Part shown: one piece after another, positions 16,307 to 25,291 of the stretch | Numbering within the stretch: position 1 is the stretch's first letter | Layout of the letters: every line of letters begins with the position of its first letter | From: UBA1672 sp033851915 | Lineage (GTDB): Bacteria > Pseudomonadota > Alphaproteobacteria > Micavibrionales > Micavibrionaceae | DNA length: 64,000 nucleotides | Assembly: GCA_033851915.1 (NCBI GenBank) | Contig: JAWSVM010000007.1 | Span: 124,001 to 188,000 of the forward strand | Direction: 5' to 3' | Program-made: the position numbers and the translations under genes | The notes under the pieces: generated by a model | What the model saw: only the letters and a program-made list of their open reading frames with translations | Databases searched by the model: none | Told to the model about the DNA's origin: nothing

Positions 16307-17434
16307 ATGTTAGAAGCAAAAGCATCACAATTTATATTGTCCGCGGAAGGGCAAATCCTTTGGCAGGAAAAGTTAAACAATCCATTACCGGGGGTCGCTG
16401 TTGCGTTTCTGGAAAAGGGAGAGGTTGCCTTGAAGCCTGTGTTAAAGGTTCTTGAGAATGAACACACGGCGAAACATGATCAAGTGGAACTCAAAAATAG
16501 TTTGAATATGTGGCTCAATGCGCATTTCAATACGGTTTTAGAGCCGTTGATGTTATTGGAAGTGCCGCAAGGCGTCGCCGCGAAGGATGATGCTGTCTCG
16601 CAGATTGCCGAGAAGGTCTATAATGGGCTTGGTATTGTGCCGCGCGGTGACCTTGAAAGTGTGATTGCGGAATTAACGCCTGAAACGCGTGCGGATTTAC
16701 GTGCGAAAAAAATACGTTTGGGGCCAATCTTGGCGTTTATCCCTGCGCTTAATAAACCGGCAGCAGTTAAATTGCGGGCTTTGTTGTGGTCGTTGTTTCA
16801 TAGCAAAGAATTACCTGCGAAGACACCGGCGGATGGTATTGTTTCCGTGAAAATTGAAGATGTGAAGGCAAATGAGGATTATTATCGCTCTATTGGCTAT
16901 CCTCTTTATGGTGGTCGCGCTGTGCGTATTGATATGCTGGATAGAGTGATTAGCTGTGTTTATGATAATGCGCAGGATGGCAAATTTCAGGCACGTCATG
17001 AAATGGCGGAATGGTTGGGATGTCCTATTGATGAACTCTACAAAATCTTGATTTCTATGGGGCATACAAAAGTGTATGATCCTGCGGAAGTGAAGGCGAA
17101 AGAAGACGCTGAGGCTGTAGCAACACTTGTTGCAGAAGAAGAAAGATCTGAAGAGAAGCCAGAAGACAAAACAGATAAAGCCGAGCCGGAAGAAAAAGCG
17201 AAGGATGTGAAGCCGGAGCTTGCTACGTTTAGATTGAAAAAGGGCAAAGCTTTCCAAAAAGGGAATGCGGGCGGCGCGTCTGAACATAAAGCCAAGAAGC
17301 CTAAAAGCTCTAAGCCTAAGAAAGATACGAAGAAGAGACCTAAGAAAGACAATAGCCCTCGCGTTATGTCTGCCGAAGCGAAAGTTAATGTTGAAGATTC
17401 TCCTTTCGCAATTTTACAGCAATTGAAAAAGTGA
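16307..17434 (+). CDS. C-terminal tail of an alphaproteobacterial helicase, without the helicase part
   Basis: The 375 residues match the C-terminal third of the long SUV3/MgpS-like helicases of alphaproteobacteria: FILSAEGQILW, LGPILAFIPALNKPAAVKLR, YYRSIGYPLYGGRAVRIDML and QARHEMAEWLGCPIDELYK are typical of that tail. The DEAD/DEAH helicase motifs are absent, and the DNA upstream encodes another gene on the opposite strand. An in-frame TAA at 16283 lies just before. The frame itself is intact and ends in a long Lys/Glu-rich tail (about residues 265-370), so it may be a free-standing domain or a remnant still open. Start uncertain: TTG at 16289 or ATG at 16307, neither with a good ribosome site. 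The Rap1a-like gene follows 12 bases on. Confidence 0.7.
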   Translation: MLEAKASQFILSAEGQILWQEKLNNPLPGVAVAFLEKGEVALKPVLKVLENEHTAKHDQVELKNSLNMWLNAHFNTVLEPLMLLEVPQGVAAKDDAVSQIAEKVYNGLGIVPRGDLESVIAELTPETRADLRAKKIRLGPILAFIPALNKPAAVKLRALLWSLFHSKELPAKTPADGIVSVKIEDVKANEDYYRSIGYPLYGGRAVRIDMLDRVISCVYDNAQDGKFQARHEMAEWLGCPIDELYKILISMGHTKVYDPAEVKAKEDAEAVATLVAEEERSEEKPEDKTDKAEPEEKAKDVKPELATFRLKKGKAFQKGNAGGASEHKAKKPKSSKPKKDTKKRPKKDNSPRVMSAEAKVNVEDSPFAILQQLKK

Positions 17435-17446
17435 AACGGGAGAGTA

Positions 17447-17848
17447 ATGGCAAAACGATCAAAGTTAAGTGTCTTTAACATTGCTGTTTTCTTTGTTATC
17501 GGTGCAGCTTGTTTGTTATCGTCTTCTTCTAAATCACATGCGGCGCAATTTTCCGGTGATTATTTACTGAAAGTTTGTTCTGTGAACAGAGATGGCAGCG
17601 AGCGCGTTTCCGGCGGTAAAATCGCGTGTCAGGCCTATATATCAGGTGTTATAGATTATCATAATGTGTTGCGTGCGATGGGGTTAACGACGGATATGAA
17701 TTTTTGTATTCCGGAGAAGGTCACGTTGAACGAATTGCATATTCGGGTTTTAGTTTATTTGTATGAGCATGTGAAATTGCATCGAAAATTTGTTGCCGCA
17801 CCGGCTGTATCGATGGCGCTGTATTCGCTATATCCATGTCATAAATAA
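17447..17848 (+). CDS. Exported Rap1a/Tai-like protein
   Basis: The 133 residues have an N-terminal signal segment (about 10-32, ending SHAA) and a mature domain that fits the Rap1a/Tai immunity fold: YLLKVC, IACQAYISGVIDYHN, FCIPEKVTLNELHIRVLVYLYEH and a final LYPC. Cysteines C44, C61, C87 and C131 are placed as two disulphides. Rap1a and Tai neutralise type VI secreted amidases in other bacteria, but many chromosomal members have no toxin partner and none is seen here. It follows the helicase tail by 12 bases, probably in one transcript. Confidence 0.75.
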   Translation: MAKRSKLSVFNIAVFFVIGAACLLSSSSKSHAAQFSGDYLLKVCSVNRDGSERVSGGKIACQAYISGVIDYHNVLRAMGLTTDMNFCIPEKVTLNELHIRVLVYLYEHVKLHRKFVAAPAVSMALYSLYPCHK

Positions 17849-17914
17849 AATAGTAAGGTTTATCCTGTAGTTTGAAAAACCTAAGGGTAAAAAACTGACT
17901 TTATTAGGAGTACT

Positions 17915-18439
17915 ATGTCTAAGAAACAGCAATATACAATACGATTAGATCGTGACGCCGAAGATCGTATCCTGCCGGAAGGTTTCTTCGATATTATTGT
18001 GCACCGTTTCTTGCCGGTTCTTAGTTTGTCTTATATTGCCAGTGTTATTGGCATATCCATTAATAAAGGCGCTTTTATCTATTATATGTTTCAAGATAGT
18101 ACAGCCTATACGATGGGGTTGTTTATTGTTCTTTGGGTTTCAGGACCAGCAATTATATGGGTATTGTTGCAGGGTAGCCCACTGTTCCGGCATGTTGCTG
18201 ATCTTTGGTATAAAATTCTGGCAGGATTAATGGTTATTACGATAGCACTTAGCTTTTTCTTGTTTCCTGAAGCTGATGTGTATGGGCTTAAAGTTTACTT
18301 TATTTTATCTGTGCCTGTATTTATTCTGATTTATTATTTATTCGTGAAAGATCTGCTTCCCAGAGTTGCGGCTTATCCGCTGAATGCACTGGGGTTTTGT
18401 GCATTACTTTATGGTGCATTTGTAAATCTTATTTTCTAA
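17915..18439 (+). CDS. Inner membrane protein of unknown function
   Basis: The 174 residues contain about five hydrophobic helices (around 32-50, 64-87, 103-120, 128-146, 154-173) after a charged cytoplasmic N terminus. No family is recognised and there are no conserved charged residues inside the helices that would suggest a transporter. TTAGGAG is close upstream of the ATG, a good ribosome site. It overlaps the stop of the convergent permease gene by four bases. Confidence 0.75.
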   Translation: MSKKQQYTIRLDRDAEDRILPEGFFDIIVHRFLPVLSLSYIASVIGISINKGAFIYYMFQDSTAYTMGLFIVLWVSGPAIIWVLLQGSPLFRHVADLWYKILAGLMVITIALSFFLFPEADVYGLKVYFILSVPVFILIYYLFVKDLLPRVAAYPLNALGFCALLYGAFVNLIF

Positions 18440-19497
18440 ACACCAGCCATATTCATTAACCATCCAATCAACAAGACTTGCGGAACTGTGATGAGCGGGA
18501 TCATCAGAGCAATTTTCCATGATTTTGTGAATTCGCGCACGGCCATTAACTCCGTATAATCTGTTGCAACGCCAGCCATTAAAAATGTGAAGCTGTTGCC
18601 CGGTGCATGGGCATTGGTGAAAATCTCACCTGCAACAGGGGCGGAGCCTTCGGAACAAATTTCCACAATGGTGGCAATGAATAACGTGATAAACAGGCCG
18701 GCCACGGATGGCCCAAGCCATAGGGCAAATAACTCGGTAGGCACGAAGCTGCGCAGGGACGCGGCGATGATAGTGCCAAAGAGTAGCCATTTTATAATCA
18801 TCTTACCGTCATGCCAGCCGGATTTTAAGATATTTTTGCATCCTGACTTGCTGAATTTTACCGTTTTCAGCAGGGCTTTGCTTTCACGTAAGAGGTTAAA
18901 ATCTTCCGCTATGTCAGGCTTGTTTGGATTATCAGGCAATCGCCCACTTTTGATAAGGTGCTGCAATATAACGCCGGTGGTTAGGGCAATAACAACTGAG
19001 CCTAGAATATAGAGCATTGTCCATTTAAAGCCGATGAGTGTTATCAGGACAAGTGTCAGGGAGAGGGAGTTCCACGGGCTTGCCACCAAAAAGGTGACAA
19101 CTTGCGGCAGACCAACACCGCGTTCATACAGCTTCGCCGCGACCAATAAAATACCGTGACAGCATAAGTCGAGTAATAGGCCGCCAAAGACAGCGCGTAG
19201 AAGGCCGGAAAAATTATCACTACGGCCCATCATGCCGGTAAAGAAATCACGGGGAATTTTGCTCATCAAGCCAATAATAACAATGCCTAGCGCAACACCC
19301 CACCACATGGTCAAAAGGATTTGTAGGGAAGCATGGGCGAAATGATGCAGTAATACAGGGGACGAATCTAATGAAGACAGGATTGCATTCAGGCCAATAG
19401 ATACAGCGAGGATAATTGTACTGACAATCAGTAACCAGTCTTTTTTGCCTTTAGGCGTTTTTGATGGGCAGCAGTTATCGATGTGTTCGTGTGCCAT
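18436..19497 (-). CDS. Permease of the DUF318/ArsP-like family
   Basis: A 353-residue integral membrane protein with about eight helices in two halves split by a central charged loop (about 190-240). It resembles the predicted permeases grouped with ArsP and the SO_0444 Cu/Zn efflux proteins: LLLDLCCHGILLVAAKLYERG followed by FLVASPWNSLSL in the first half and EICSEGSAPVAGEIF in the second. The cysteine pairs CC (residues 9-10 of the tail and within the first half) may bind metal or arsenic. The substrate is not determined. Confidence 0.75.
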   Translation of the reverse strand: MAHEHIDNCCPSKTPKGKKDWLLIVSTIILAVSIGLNAILSSLDSSPVLLHHFAHASLQILLTMWWGVALGIVIIGLMSKIPRDFFTGMMGRSDNFSGLLRAVFGGLLLDLCCHGILLVAAKLYERGVGLPQVVTFLVASPWNSLSLTLVLITLIGFKWTMLYILGSVVIALTTGVILQHLIKSGRLPDNPNKPDIAEDFNLLRESKALLKTVKFSKSGCKNILKSGWHDGKMIIKWLLFGTIIAASLRSFVPTELFALWLGPSVAGLFITLFIATIVEICSEGSAPVAGEIFTNAHAPGNSFTFLMAGVATDYTELMAVREFTKSWKIALMIPLITVPQVLLIGWLMNMAGV

Positions 19498-19507
19498 GGA
19501 TTATATC

Positions 19508-20539
19508 CTAAAAACTGCGGGTAATCGTGTATCCTGTGAGGTCACATAGTAGGGCTTTTATTTCGCTATCGGGTAATGCAGAGAGTGCTTGCGTTGCATC
19601 ATCGGCGTATTGTTGTGCCAGTGCAATGGTTTTATCCAGAGCGTTATGGGACTTGATGATTTCCATGGCGTGGGCGAAATCTGTATCGTCTTGCTTTTTG
19701 TATCCCAAAGTACGTTTCCAGAAGACACGTTCTTCTTCGCTGGCGTTTTCTAGAGCCAAAATAACAGGTGCAGTCATTTTACCTTCTTTGAAATCATCGC
19801 CGATTTCTTTGCCGAGTTTTTCCTGATCTGCGGCGTAGTCAAGGGCATCGTCAATGATTTGGAAAGCGGTGCCTAATTTGGTTCCATAGGTGCGCATGGC
19901 TGTGACTGTGCTGTCATCCTGATCGGAGAGCACCGCACCAACTTCGCATGATGCAGCGAATAGGGCAGCGGTTTTTGACTCGATAATGTTCAGATAAGTC
20001 GGCATATCTGTTGCGATATCATTTGTGGTGGCAAGTTGCAGGACTTCACCTTGTGCAATAACTGCTGAAGCTCCTGATAGAATGCGCAAGATATCCAAAG
20101 AGCCACTTTTGACCATCATTTGAAATGATTTAGAGAATAAAAAGTCGCCCACCAAAACACTGGCTTGGTTTCCGAATACAAGGTTCGCGGTTTTCTTTCC
20201 GCGGCGCTCAAAGCTTTCATCTACAACATCGTCATGCAAAAGGGTTGCGGTGTGAATAAATTCTACTGCGGCGGCAAGGTTATATGATTTATCCATTGGC
20301 CCATCAAATAAAGCCGTAGAGGCCAGCGTTAAAAGCGGACGGATACGTTTGCCACCTGCGGAAATCAAATATTGTGCCAGTTTCGGAATAAGTGGAACAT
20401 CAGAGCGCATGTTTTCTATAATCAACGCATTCACTTCGTTCATATCAGCATGAAGAAGGTTAGATAACCTGTTTAGCGGGTTATCTTCTGCGGTGTTTTG
20501 TGTGTCGTCTGAGGCACGTTGAGCCGATTGATTTTGCAT
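19508..20539 (-). CDS. Long-chain polyprenyl diphosphate synthase
   Basis: Adds isopentenyl units to make the octa- to decaprenyl tail of ubiquinone. Both aspartate-rich motifs are present, LLHDDVVDE and IIDDALDY, along with GGKRIRPLL near the start, as in IspB/DdsA enzymes. The residues before the first motif (EFIHTATLLHDD) are small or medium, agreeing with a long product, in contrast to the farnesyl synthase at 49494. I take the ATG at 20539 (343 residues) rather than an upstream TTG. Ten bases separate it from the permease gene. Confidence 0.9.
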   Translation of the reverse strand: MQNQSAQRASDDTQNTAEDNPLNRLSNLLHADMNEVNALIIENMRSDVPLIPKLAQYLISAGGKRIRPLLTLASTALFDGPMDKSYNLAAAVEFIHTATLLHDDVVDESFERRGKKTANLVFGNQASVLVGDFLFSKSFQMMVKSGSLDILRILSGASAVIAQGEVLQLATTNDIATDMPTYLNIIESKTAALFAASCEVGAVLSDQDDSTVTAMRTYGTKLGTAFQIIDDALDYAADQEKLGKEIGDDFKEGKMTAPVILALENASEEERVFWKRTLGYKKQDDTDFAHAMEIIKSHNALDKTIALAQQYADDATQALSALPDSEIKALLCDLTGYTITRSF

Positions 20540-20622
20540 ACTCGATTTAGAACAGTTTTTAGGCAGAGGAGCAAGCAAAAATACGCGGTTATTACCCGAT
20601 ATTAGTCAATAATTACAAAATA

Positions 20623-21207
20623 CTAATCAATCTTACCAAATGATCGTGTATTTAGGCTGCCTTTGTCTTGTTGCGCTTTTTTATAGTCCTCTATGATGCC
20701 AGCTATTCCGGTGCTCTTTTTCTTTTCACCCGCTGATTCTTCTTCTGTATCGCTTAGGTTATTTTCACCTTCTTGGTCTTCATCATCAACTTTTTTGCTG
20801 TCTTTCTTTTTACTCTTACTCGCGCTTTTTTTGTCTTTCTTTTCTTCTTTTTTAGCGTTCTCTTTTAGAGCTTTATATTTATCCCAAAGTTTTTGTTCCG
20901 GGCTTTTCTCTTTTTCCGCAATACTCTCTGCAGATTCATCAAAATCTGCTTCTTCGATGTCCTCCAAGGCAGGTTTTGCCTCTTCTTCTTCCTTAGCCTC
21001 TTCTTTTTTTTCTTGTTCGTGAGATTTAAATGATGTGCTTTTCATTTTTTTTCCCGCGTCATCATCTGTTTTTGGTAAGTTGAAAATTGGCGGGGGCTTT
21101 GTTTTGTTGCTGCTGCCTTCTGCCTGAACGGGCGAGGAAGCGCAAAATGTCATTGCGGTGACGCAAAATAATAATTTTAAACAAAAAACTTTAGCTCGAT
21201 TCATCAT
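20623..21207 (-). CDS. Exported, highly charged low-complexity protein
   Basis: The 194 residues start with a signal peptide (about 1-30, ending SSPVQA). The mature part is almost all Lys, Glu, Asp and Ser, with runs such as EEAKEEEEAK and KKDKKSASKSKKKDSKK, so it is probably disordered. The C terminus (GIAGIIEDYKKAQQDKGSLN) looks like a short amphipathic helix. No family recognised; codon use is strongly biased by composition. Divergent from the acetyltransferase at 21276. Confidence 0.65.
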   Translation of the reverse strand: MMNRAKVFCLKLLFCVTAMTFCASSPVQAEGSSNKTKPPPIFNLPKTDDDAGKKMKSTSFKSHEQEKKEEAKEEEEAKPALEDIEEADFDESAESIAEKEKSPEQKLWDKYKALKENAKKEEKKDKKSASKSKKKDSKKVDDEDQEGENNLSDTEEESAGEKKKSTGIAGIIEDYKKAQQDKGSLNTRSFGKID

Positions 21208-21275
21208 TGCTTTATTCTCTATATTCTTAAGGAAACATAATAACCAAAGACACGGTAACGGAAATATAGGGCATT

Positions 21276-21794
21276 ATGCAAGATTCATCATTATCCATTC
21301 ATCACTTTACCCCCGATATGGCACAAAAATTCTGGGAAATGCTGGATGAATTTACATTTCATATTGATCGCGGCTATTACGAGCGGTGTATAGAACGTCA
21401 TGAAAATGGAGAGCTGGTGTTGTTTGTGGCCTCTGTCGATGGGAAAAATGTTGGTTATTGTTTGTTAAATTGGCAGCCTAAATATGCATATTTCAAAAAA
21501 CTTGAATTGCCGGAGATACAGGACTTAAATGTTCTCAGCCAATATAGGCGGCGCGGTATTGGCAAGGCTTTGGTGGAGTATTGTGAGGGTATTGCGCGTG
21601 ATAAAGGTCACGAGGAAATGGGGATTGGTGTTGGGTTGAACAGCTCGTTTGGTGCGGCGCAGCGTCTTTATGTTCGCCATGGCTATATCCCCGATGGATG
21701 CGGTGTTAGCTATGACCGGAAGCAGGTCGCGGCAGGGGAATTCAGGCCAATTGATGAGAACTTGTCTCTCATGATGATAAAAACATTGATTTAA
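21276..21794 (+). CDS. GNAT-family acetyltransferase
   Basis: The 172 residues have the acetyl-CoA binding motif A of GNAT enzymes, DLNVLSQYRRRGIGKALVEY, followed by motif B (AQRLYVRHGYIPDG). The substrate cannot be told. It stands alone between a divergent secreted protein gene and ppdK. Confidence 0.85.
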   Translation: MQDSSLSIHHFTPDMAQKFWEMLDEFTFHIDRGYYERCIERHENGELVLFVASVDGKNVGYCLLNWQPKYAYFKKLELPEIQDLNVLSQYRRRGIGKALVEYCEGIARDKGHEEMGIGVGLNSSFGAAQRLYVRHGYIPDGCGVSYDRKQVAAGEFRPIDENLSLMMIKTLI

Positions 21795-21895
21795 ATGCAT
21801 TTTTATAGGCAGTAGCGTGATTATCTCCTTCCTTTTCCGGTATTAAATGTGCTAAACCCAATGCGAATTTGGAATTTTTCAGGAGCGCAGGATTC

Positions 21896-24598
21896 ATGAC
21901 TAAATGGGTTTATAATTTCGGTAAAGATAATAACGATGGCGACGCATCTTTGCGTAACCTTTTGGGCGGTAAAGGCTCTAACTTGGCAGAGATGGCATCC
22001 CTTGGTTTGCCTGTCCCTCCGGGCTTTACAATCACCACTGAAGTCTGCACTCATTATTACGATAACGGCAATGAATATCCTGCAGAATTAATCGCTCAAG
22101 TGGAAGAGAGCTTGGCGGCTGTTGAAAAAGATATGGGCATGGAATTTGGCGGTGTTGATAATCCGCTGTTGGTTTCGGTGCGCTCCGGTGCGCGTGTGTC
22201 TATGCCGGGGATGATGGATACGGTTTTGAATTTGGGCCTGAATGACGAGACCGTCGCAGGCTTGGCGAAGCAAGCCAATGACGAGCGATTCGCATGGGAC
22301 TCATATCGTCGTTTCATTCAGATGTATGGTGATGTTGTTCTTGGTGTGGATCATCATGATTTTGAAGATATCCTCGATACGTATAAGCGCGATGAAGGCT
22401 TGGCTCAGGATACGGATATTACGGCAGAGGGCTGGAAAGAAATCGTTGGTGAGTATAAAGACCTTGTTGAACGTGAATTGGGCAAACCATTTCCTACTGA
22501 TCCTAAGGAACAGCTTTGGGGCGCGATTGGTGCGGTGTTTAGCTCATGGATGGTGCCACGCGCGATTACCTATCGTAAGATTAATGAAATCCCTGCAAAT
22601 TGGGGAACGGCTGTTAATGTGCAGTCTATGGTGTTCGGGAATATGGGCGATGATTGTGCAACAGGTGTTGCCTTTACGCGTGATCCGTCAACGGGTGAGA
22701 ATTACTTCTATGGTGAATATCTGGTCAATGCACAAGGTGAAGACGTTGTCGCAGGCATTAGAACACCGCACTCTCTAACAAAATTAGGGCGTGAGAAAGA
22801 GGGCAGCAAGCATCTTTCCATGGAAGAGAATATGCCGGAGGTGTTTAAACAGTTGGATGATCTACGTTTGAAATTGGAAACGCATTTCCGTGATATTCAG
22901 GATATCGAATTTACGGTGCAAACAGGTACGCTCTATATGTTGCAAACCCGTACAGGTAAACGCACTGCGGCGGCGGCTCTGAAAATTGCGGTGGATATGG
23001 TTGAAGAAGGCCTTATTACGCAAGAAGAAGCACTGCTTCGTGTTGATCCACAATCATTAGATCAGCTGTTGCACCCGACATTAGACCCAAATGCAAAGCG
23101 TAATGTTATTTCCAAGGGCTTGCCTGCATCACCTGGTGCGGCGTCAGGGGTTGTTGTCTTTACCGCGAATGAAGCGGAGATTAAATCTCACGCAGGGGAA
23201 TCTGTTATTCTTTGTCGTCAGGAAACATCGCCGGAAGATATTCATGGAATGCATGCTGCGGCAGGTATTCTAACATCACGCGGTGGGATGACATCTCATG
23301 CGGCCGTGGTTGCGCGCGGCATGGGTAAGCCATGTGTCGCTGGCGCGGGTGATCTTTACATCGATCAGAATGATATGGTCATCCGTAAAGGTGATATTGA
23401 AATTAAAGAAGGCGATACGGTGACCATTGATGGTGCAACCGGTGAGATTATGATCGGCAGTGTCGAGACGATTAAGCCGAAATTATCCAACGATTTCGAA
23501 ATATTGATGGGCTGGGCGGATGCACGTCGCCGGATGGGCGTTCGTGCCAATGCTGAAACGCCACTGGACGCGGAAACGGCTCTATCATTTGGCGCAGAAG
23601 GCATTGGCCTTTGTCGTACAGAGCATATGTTCTTTGACCCCGAGCGTATTCAAAATGTTCGCGAGATGATTTTTGCATCTAATGAGACTGAGCGCCGCGC
23701 CGCGCTGGATAAGTTATTGCCTGCACAGCGTAGTGATTTTGAAAGTCTGTTTGAAATTATGAACGGTCTGCCTATTACGATCCGTTTGCTTGATCCGCCA
23801 TTGCATGAGTTCTTGCCACATAGTGAAAAAGACATAGCAATGTTTGCAAGCAACACTGGTCTTGATGAAGGGCGTGTGCGTATTCGTCTTTCAGAGCTTG
23901 ATGAAACAAATCCGATGCTTGGCCATCGTGGCTGCCGTTTGGGTGTTACATATCCTGAAATTTATGAAATGCAAGCCCGCGCTATCTTTGAAGCGGCGGT
24001 GAATGTGGCGGTCAAAACAGGGAACAGCATTATTCCAGAAGTTATGATTCCACTCGTTGGTGCGCGTAAGGAATTGGAGCTTATGCGTGATGTGGTTGAA
24101 AATGCAGCGAAGGCTGTGTTTGAGGAGAAGGGCTCTACCGTAGAATATATGGTTGGCACAATGATCGAACTACCGCGCGCGGCGCTGACGGCTGATCAAA
24201 TCGCAGAAAGTGCAGATTTCTTCAGCTTTGGTACGAATGATTTGACGCAAACTGCACTGGGGATGAGCCGCGATGACGCGTCCAGCTTCCTGCCGTATTA
24301 CACAGAAAAAGGCATTTATGAGCGTGACCCATTTGTGTCTATTGATGTTGAAGGTGTAGGCGCACTGATTGAGATTGCACGTGATAAGGGTCGCAGCACT
24401 AACCCGAATATCAAACTTGGTATCTGTGGAGAGCATGGTGGAGATCCTGCTTCTATCGCATTTTGTGAGAAGATCGGCCTTGATTATGTATCTTGTTCAC
24501 CATATCGCGTTCCAATCGCACGTTTGGCGGCTTCTCAAGCGGCAATCCGTGAAGGCAATGCCAAAACAGTTGATATAAAAGATAAGAAGAGCGCTTAA
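21896..24598 (+). CDS. ppdK: Pyruvate, phosphate dikinase
   Basis: Interconverts pyruvate, ATP and phosphate with phosphoenolpyruvate, AMP and pyrophosphate. The 900 residues include the ATP-grasp domain (LLGGKGSNLAEMASLGLPVP), the phosphohistidine domain with H468 in RGGMTSHAAVVARGMGKPCV, and the C-terminal TIM barrel with GLCRTEHMFF and the catalytic C844 in GICGEHGGDP. I use the ATG at 21896, with AGGAG ten bases upstream. Together with the malic enzyme at 59547 it points to flexible routing between C3 and C4 acids. Confidence 0.98.
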   Translation: MTKWVYNFGKDNNDGDASLRNLLGGKGSNLAEMASLGLPVPPGFTITTEVCTHYYDNGNEYPAELIAQVEESLAAVEKDMGMEFGGVDNPLLVSVRSGARVSMPGMMDTVLNLGLNDETVAGLAKQANDERFAWDSYRRFIQMYGDVVLGVDHHDFEDILDTYKRDEGLAQDTDITAEGWKEIVGEYKDLVERELGKPFPTDPKEQLWGAIGAVFSSWMVPRAITYRKINEIPANWGTAVNVQSMVFGNMGDDCATGVAFTRDPSTGENYFYGEYLVNAQGEDVVAGIRTPHSLTKLGREKEGSKHLSMEENMPEVFKQLDDLRLKLETHFRDIQDIEFTVQTGTLYMLQTRTGKRTAAAALKIAVDMVEEGLITQEEALLRVDPQSLDQLLHPTLDPNAKRNVISKGLPASPGAASGVVVFTANEAEIKSHAGESVILCRQETSPEDIHGMHAAAGILTSRGGMTSHAAVVARGMGKPCVAGAGDLYIDQNDMVIRKGDIEIKEGDTVTIDGATGEIMIGSVETIKPKLSNDFEILMGWADARRRMGVRANAETPLDAETALSFGAEGIGLCRTEHMFFDPERIQNVREMIFASNETERRAALDKLLPAQRSDFESLFEIMNGLPITIRLLDPPLHEFLPHSEKDIAMFASNTGLDEGRVRIRLSELDETNPMLGHRGCRLGVTYPEIYEMQARAIFEAAVNVAVKTGNSIIPEVMIPLVGARKELELMRDVVENAAKAVFEEKGSTVEYMVGTMIELPRAALTADQIAESADFFSFGTNDLTQTALGMSRDDASSFLPYYTEKGIYERDPFVSIDVEGVGALIEIARDKGRSTNPNIKLGICGEHGGDPASIAFCEKIGLDYVSCSPYRVPIARLAASQAAIREGNAKTVDIKDKKSA

Positions 24599-24630
24599 CT
24601 TTGTTTTTTGTGTAGGGAAGGATATTTTTT

Positions 24631-25281
24631 ATGCGTGTTCTTATAGTGGTTTTGCTCGTCTCTTTCTGTTTTAAGCCAGCTTTTGCAAATTCTGATTTGA
24701 AAACCGGATATATTCAGTCATGTGAGAATCATTTTCGAAAGAGCCCTGCTTTTTGCCAGTGTAGCTATGATGTGTACACCGCTCCGGCTCGTAATAATAA
24801 AGAAAAGACAGCTCACGTTAACTTTGAAGAGCAAAAACAGTATTTAGAAAATGAAATTAAGAAGGATGAAGATGTGTTGGCTTCTGATGCGGCGTTATAT
24901 CCATCACGTATAGGTAGAATCTGTCGCTTTCATAATGAGATTTATAAATTAAATACTCAATTAGGTGGTGATCCTGCAAAGTTAAATATGACAGCAGAGC
25001 AGCAGAAAATGTCCACCTTAAAGATGACGAATTTAAATAGGAAGTTGCATGATACACTTGAAAGATATTCAGTTAATTCAAATAGTTATGCGATATTGAA
25101 TGGTGGTGAACTTTGTCGCGCAAGGCGTATGTTGAAGCAGTTGAAAAAAGATCAGAAAAATGTACCCGTAAAAAAACACCCAAGTGGCTTAACAAATCAG
25201 ATGATAACGAAGTTATCTGGTGGGGCATATGGCCATATAGACGTGGTGGTGGTTGGTGAAAAGGCCAAATGCCCAGAATAG
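24631..25281 (+). CDS. Exported protein of unknown function
   Basis: The 216 residues begin with a signal peptide (MRVLIVVLLVSFCFKPAFA, cut before NSD). The mature N terminus has CENHFRKSPAFCQCSYDVYT, a cysteine cluster typical of small secreted alphaproteobacterial proteins, then a helical, charged middle and the C-terminal GHIDVVVVGEKAKCPE. No known family. GGGAAGG lies before the ATG. It follows ppdK by 32 bases. Confidence 0.7.
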   Translation: MRVLIVVLLVSFCFKPAFANSDLKTGYIQSCENHFRKSPAFCQCSYDVYTAPARNNKEKTAHVNFEEQKQYLENEIKKDEDVLASDAALYPSRIGRICRFHNEIYKLNTQLGGDPAKLNMTAEQQKMSTLKMTNLNRKLHDTLERYSVNSNSYAILNGGELCRARRMLKQLKKDQKNVPVKKHPSGLTNQMITKLSGGAYGHIDVVVVGEKAKCPE

Positions 25282-25291
25282 AGAATGGATG

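Noticed and set aside
17447..17848. Type VI secretion toxin-immunity pair around the Rap1a-like protein
   Set aside because: No amidase or other effector gene neighbours it; the helicase tail upstream and the membrane protein downstream do not resemble toxins.
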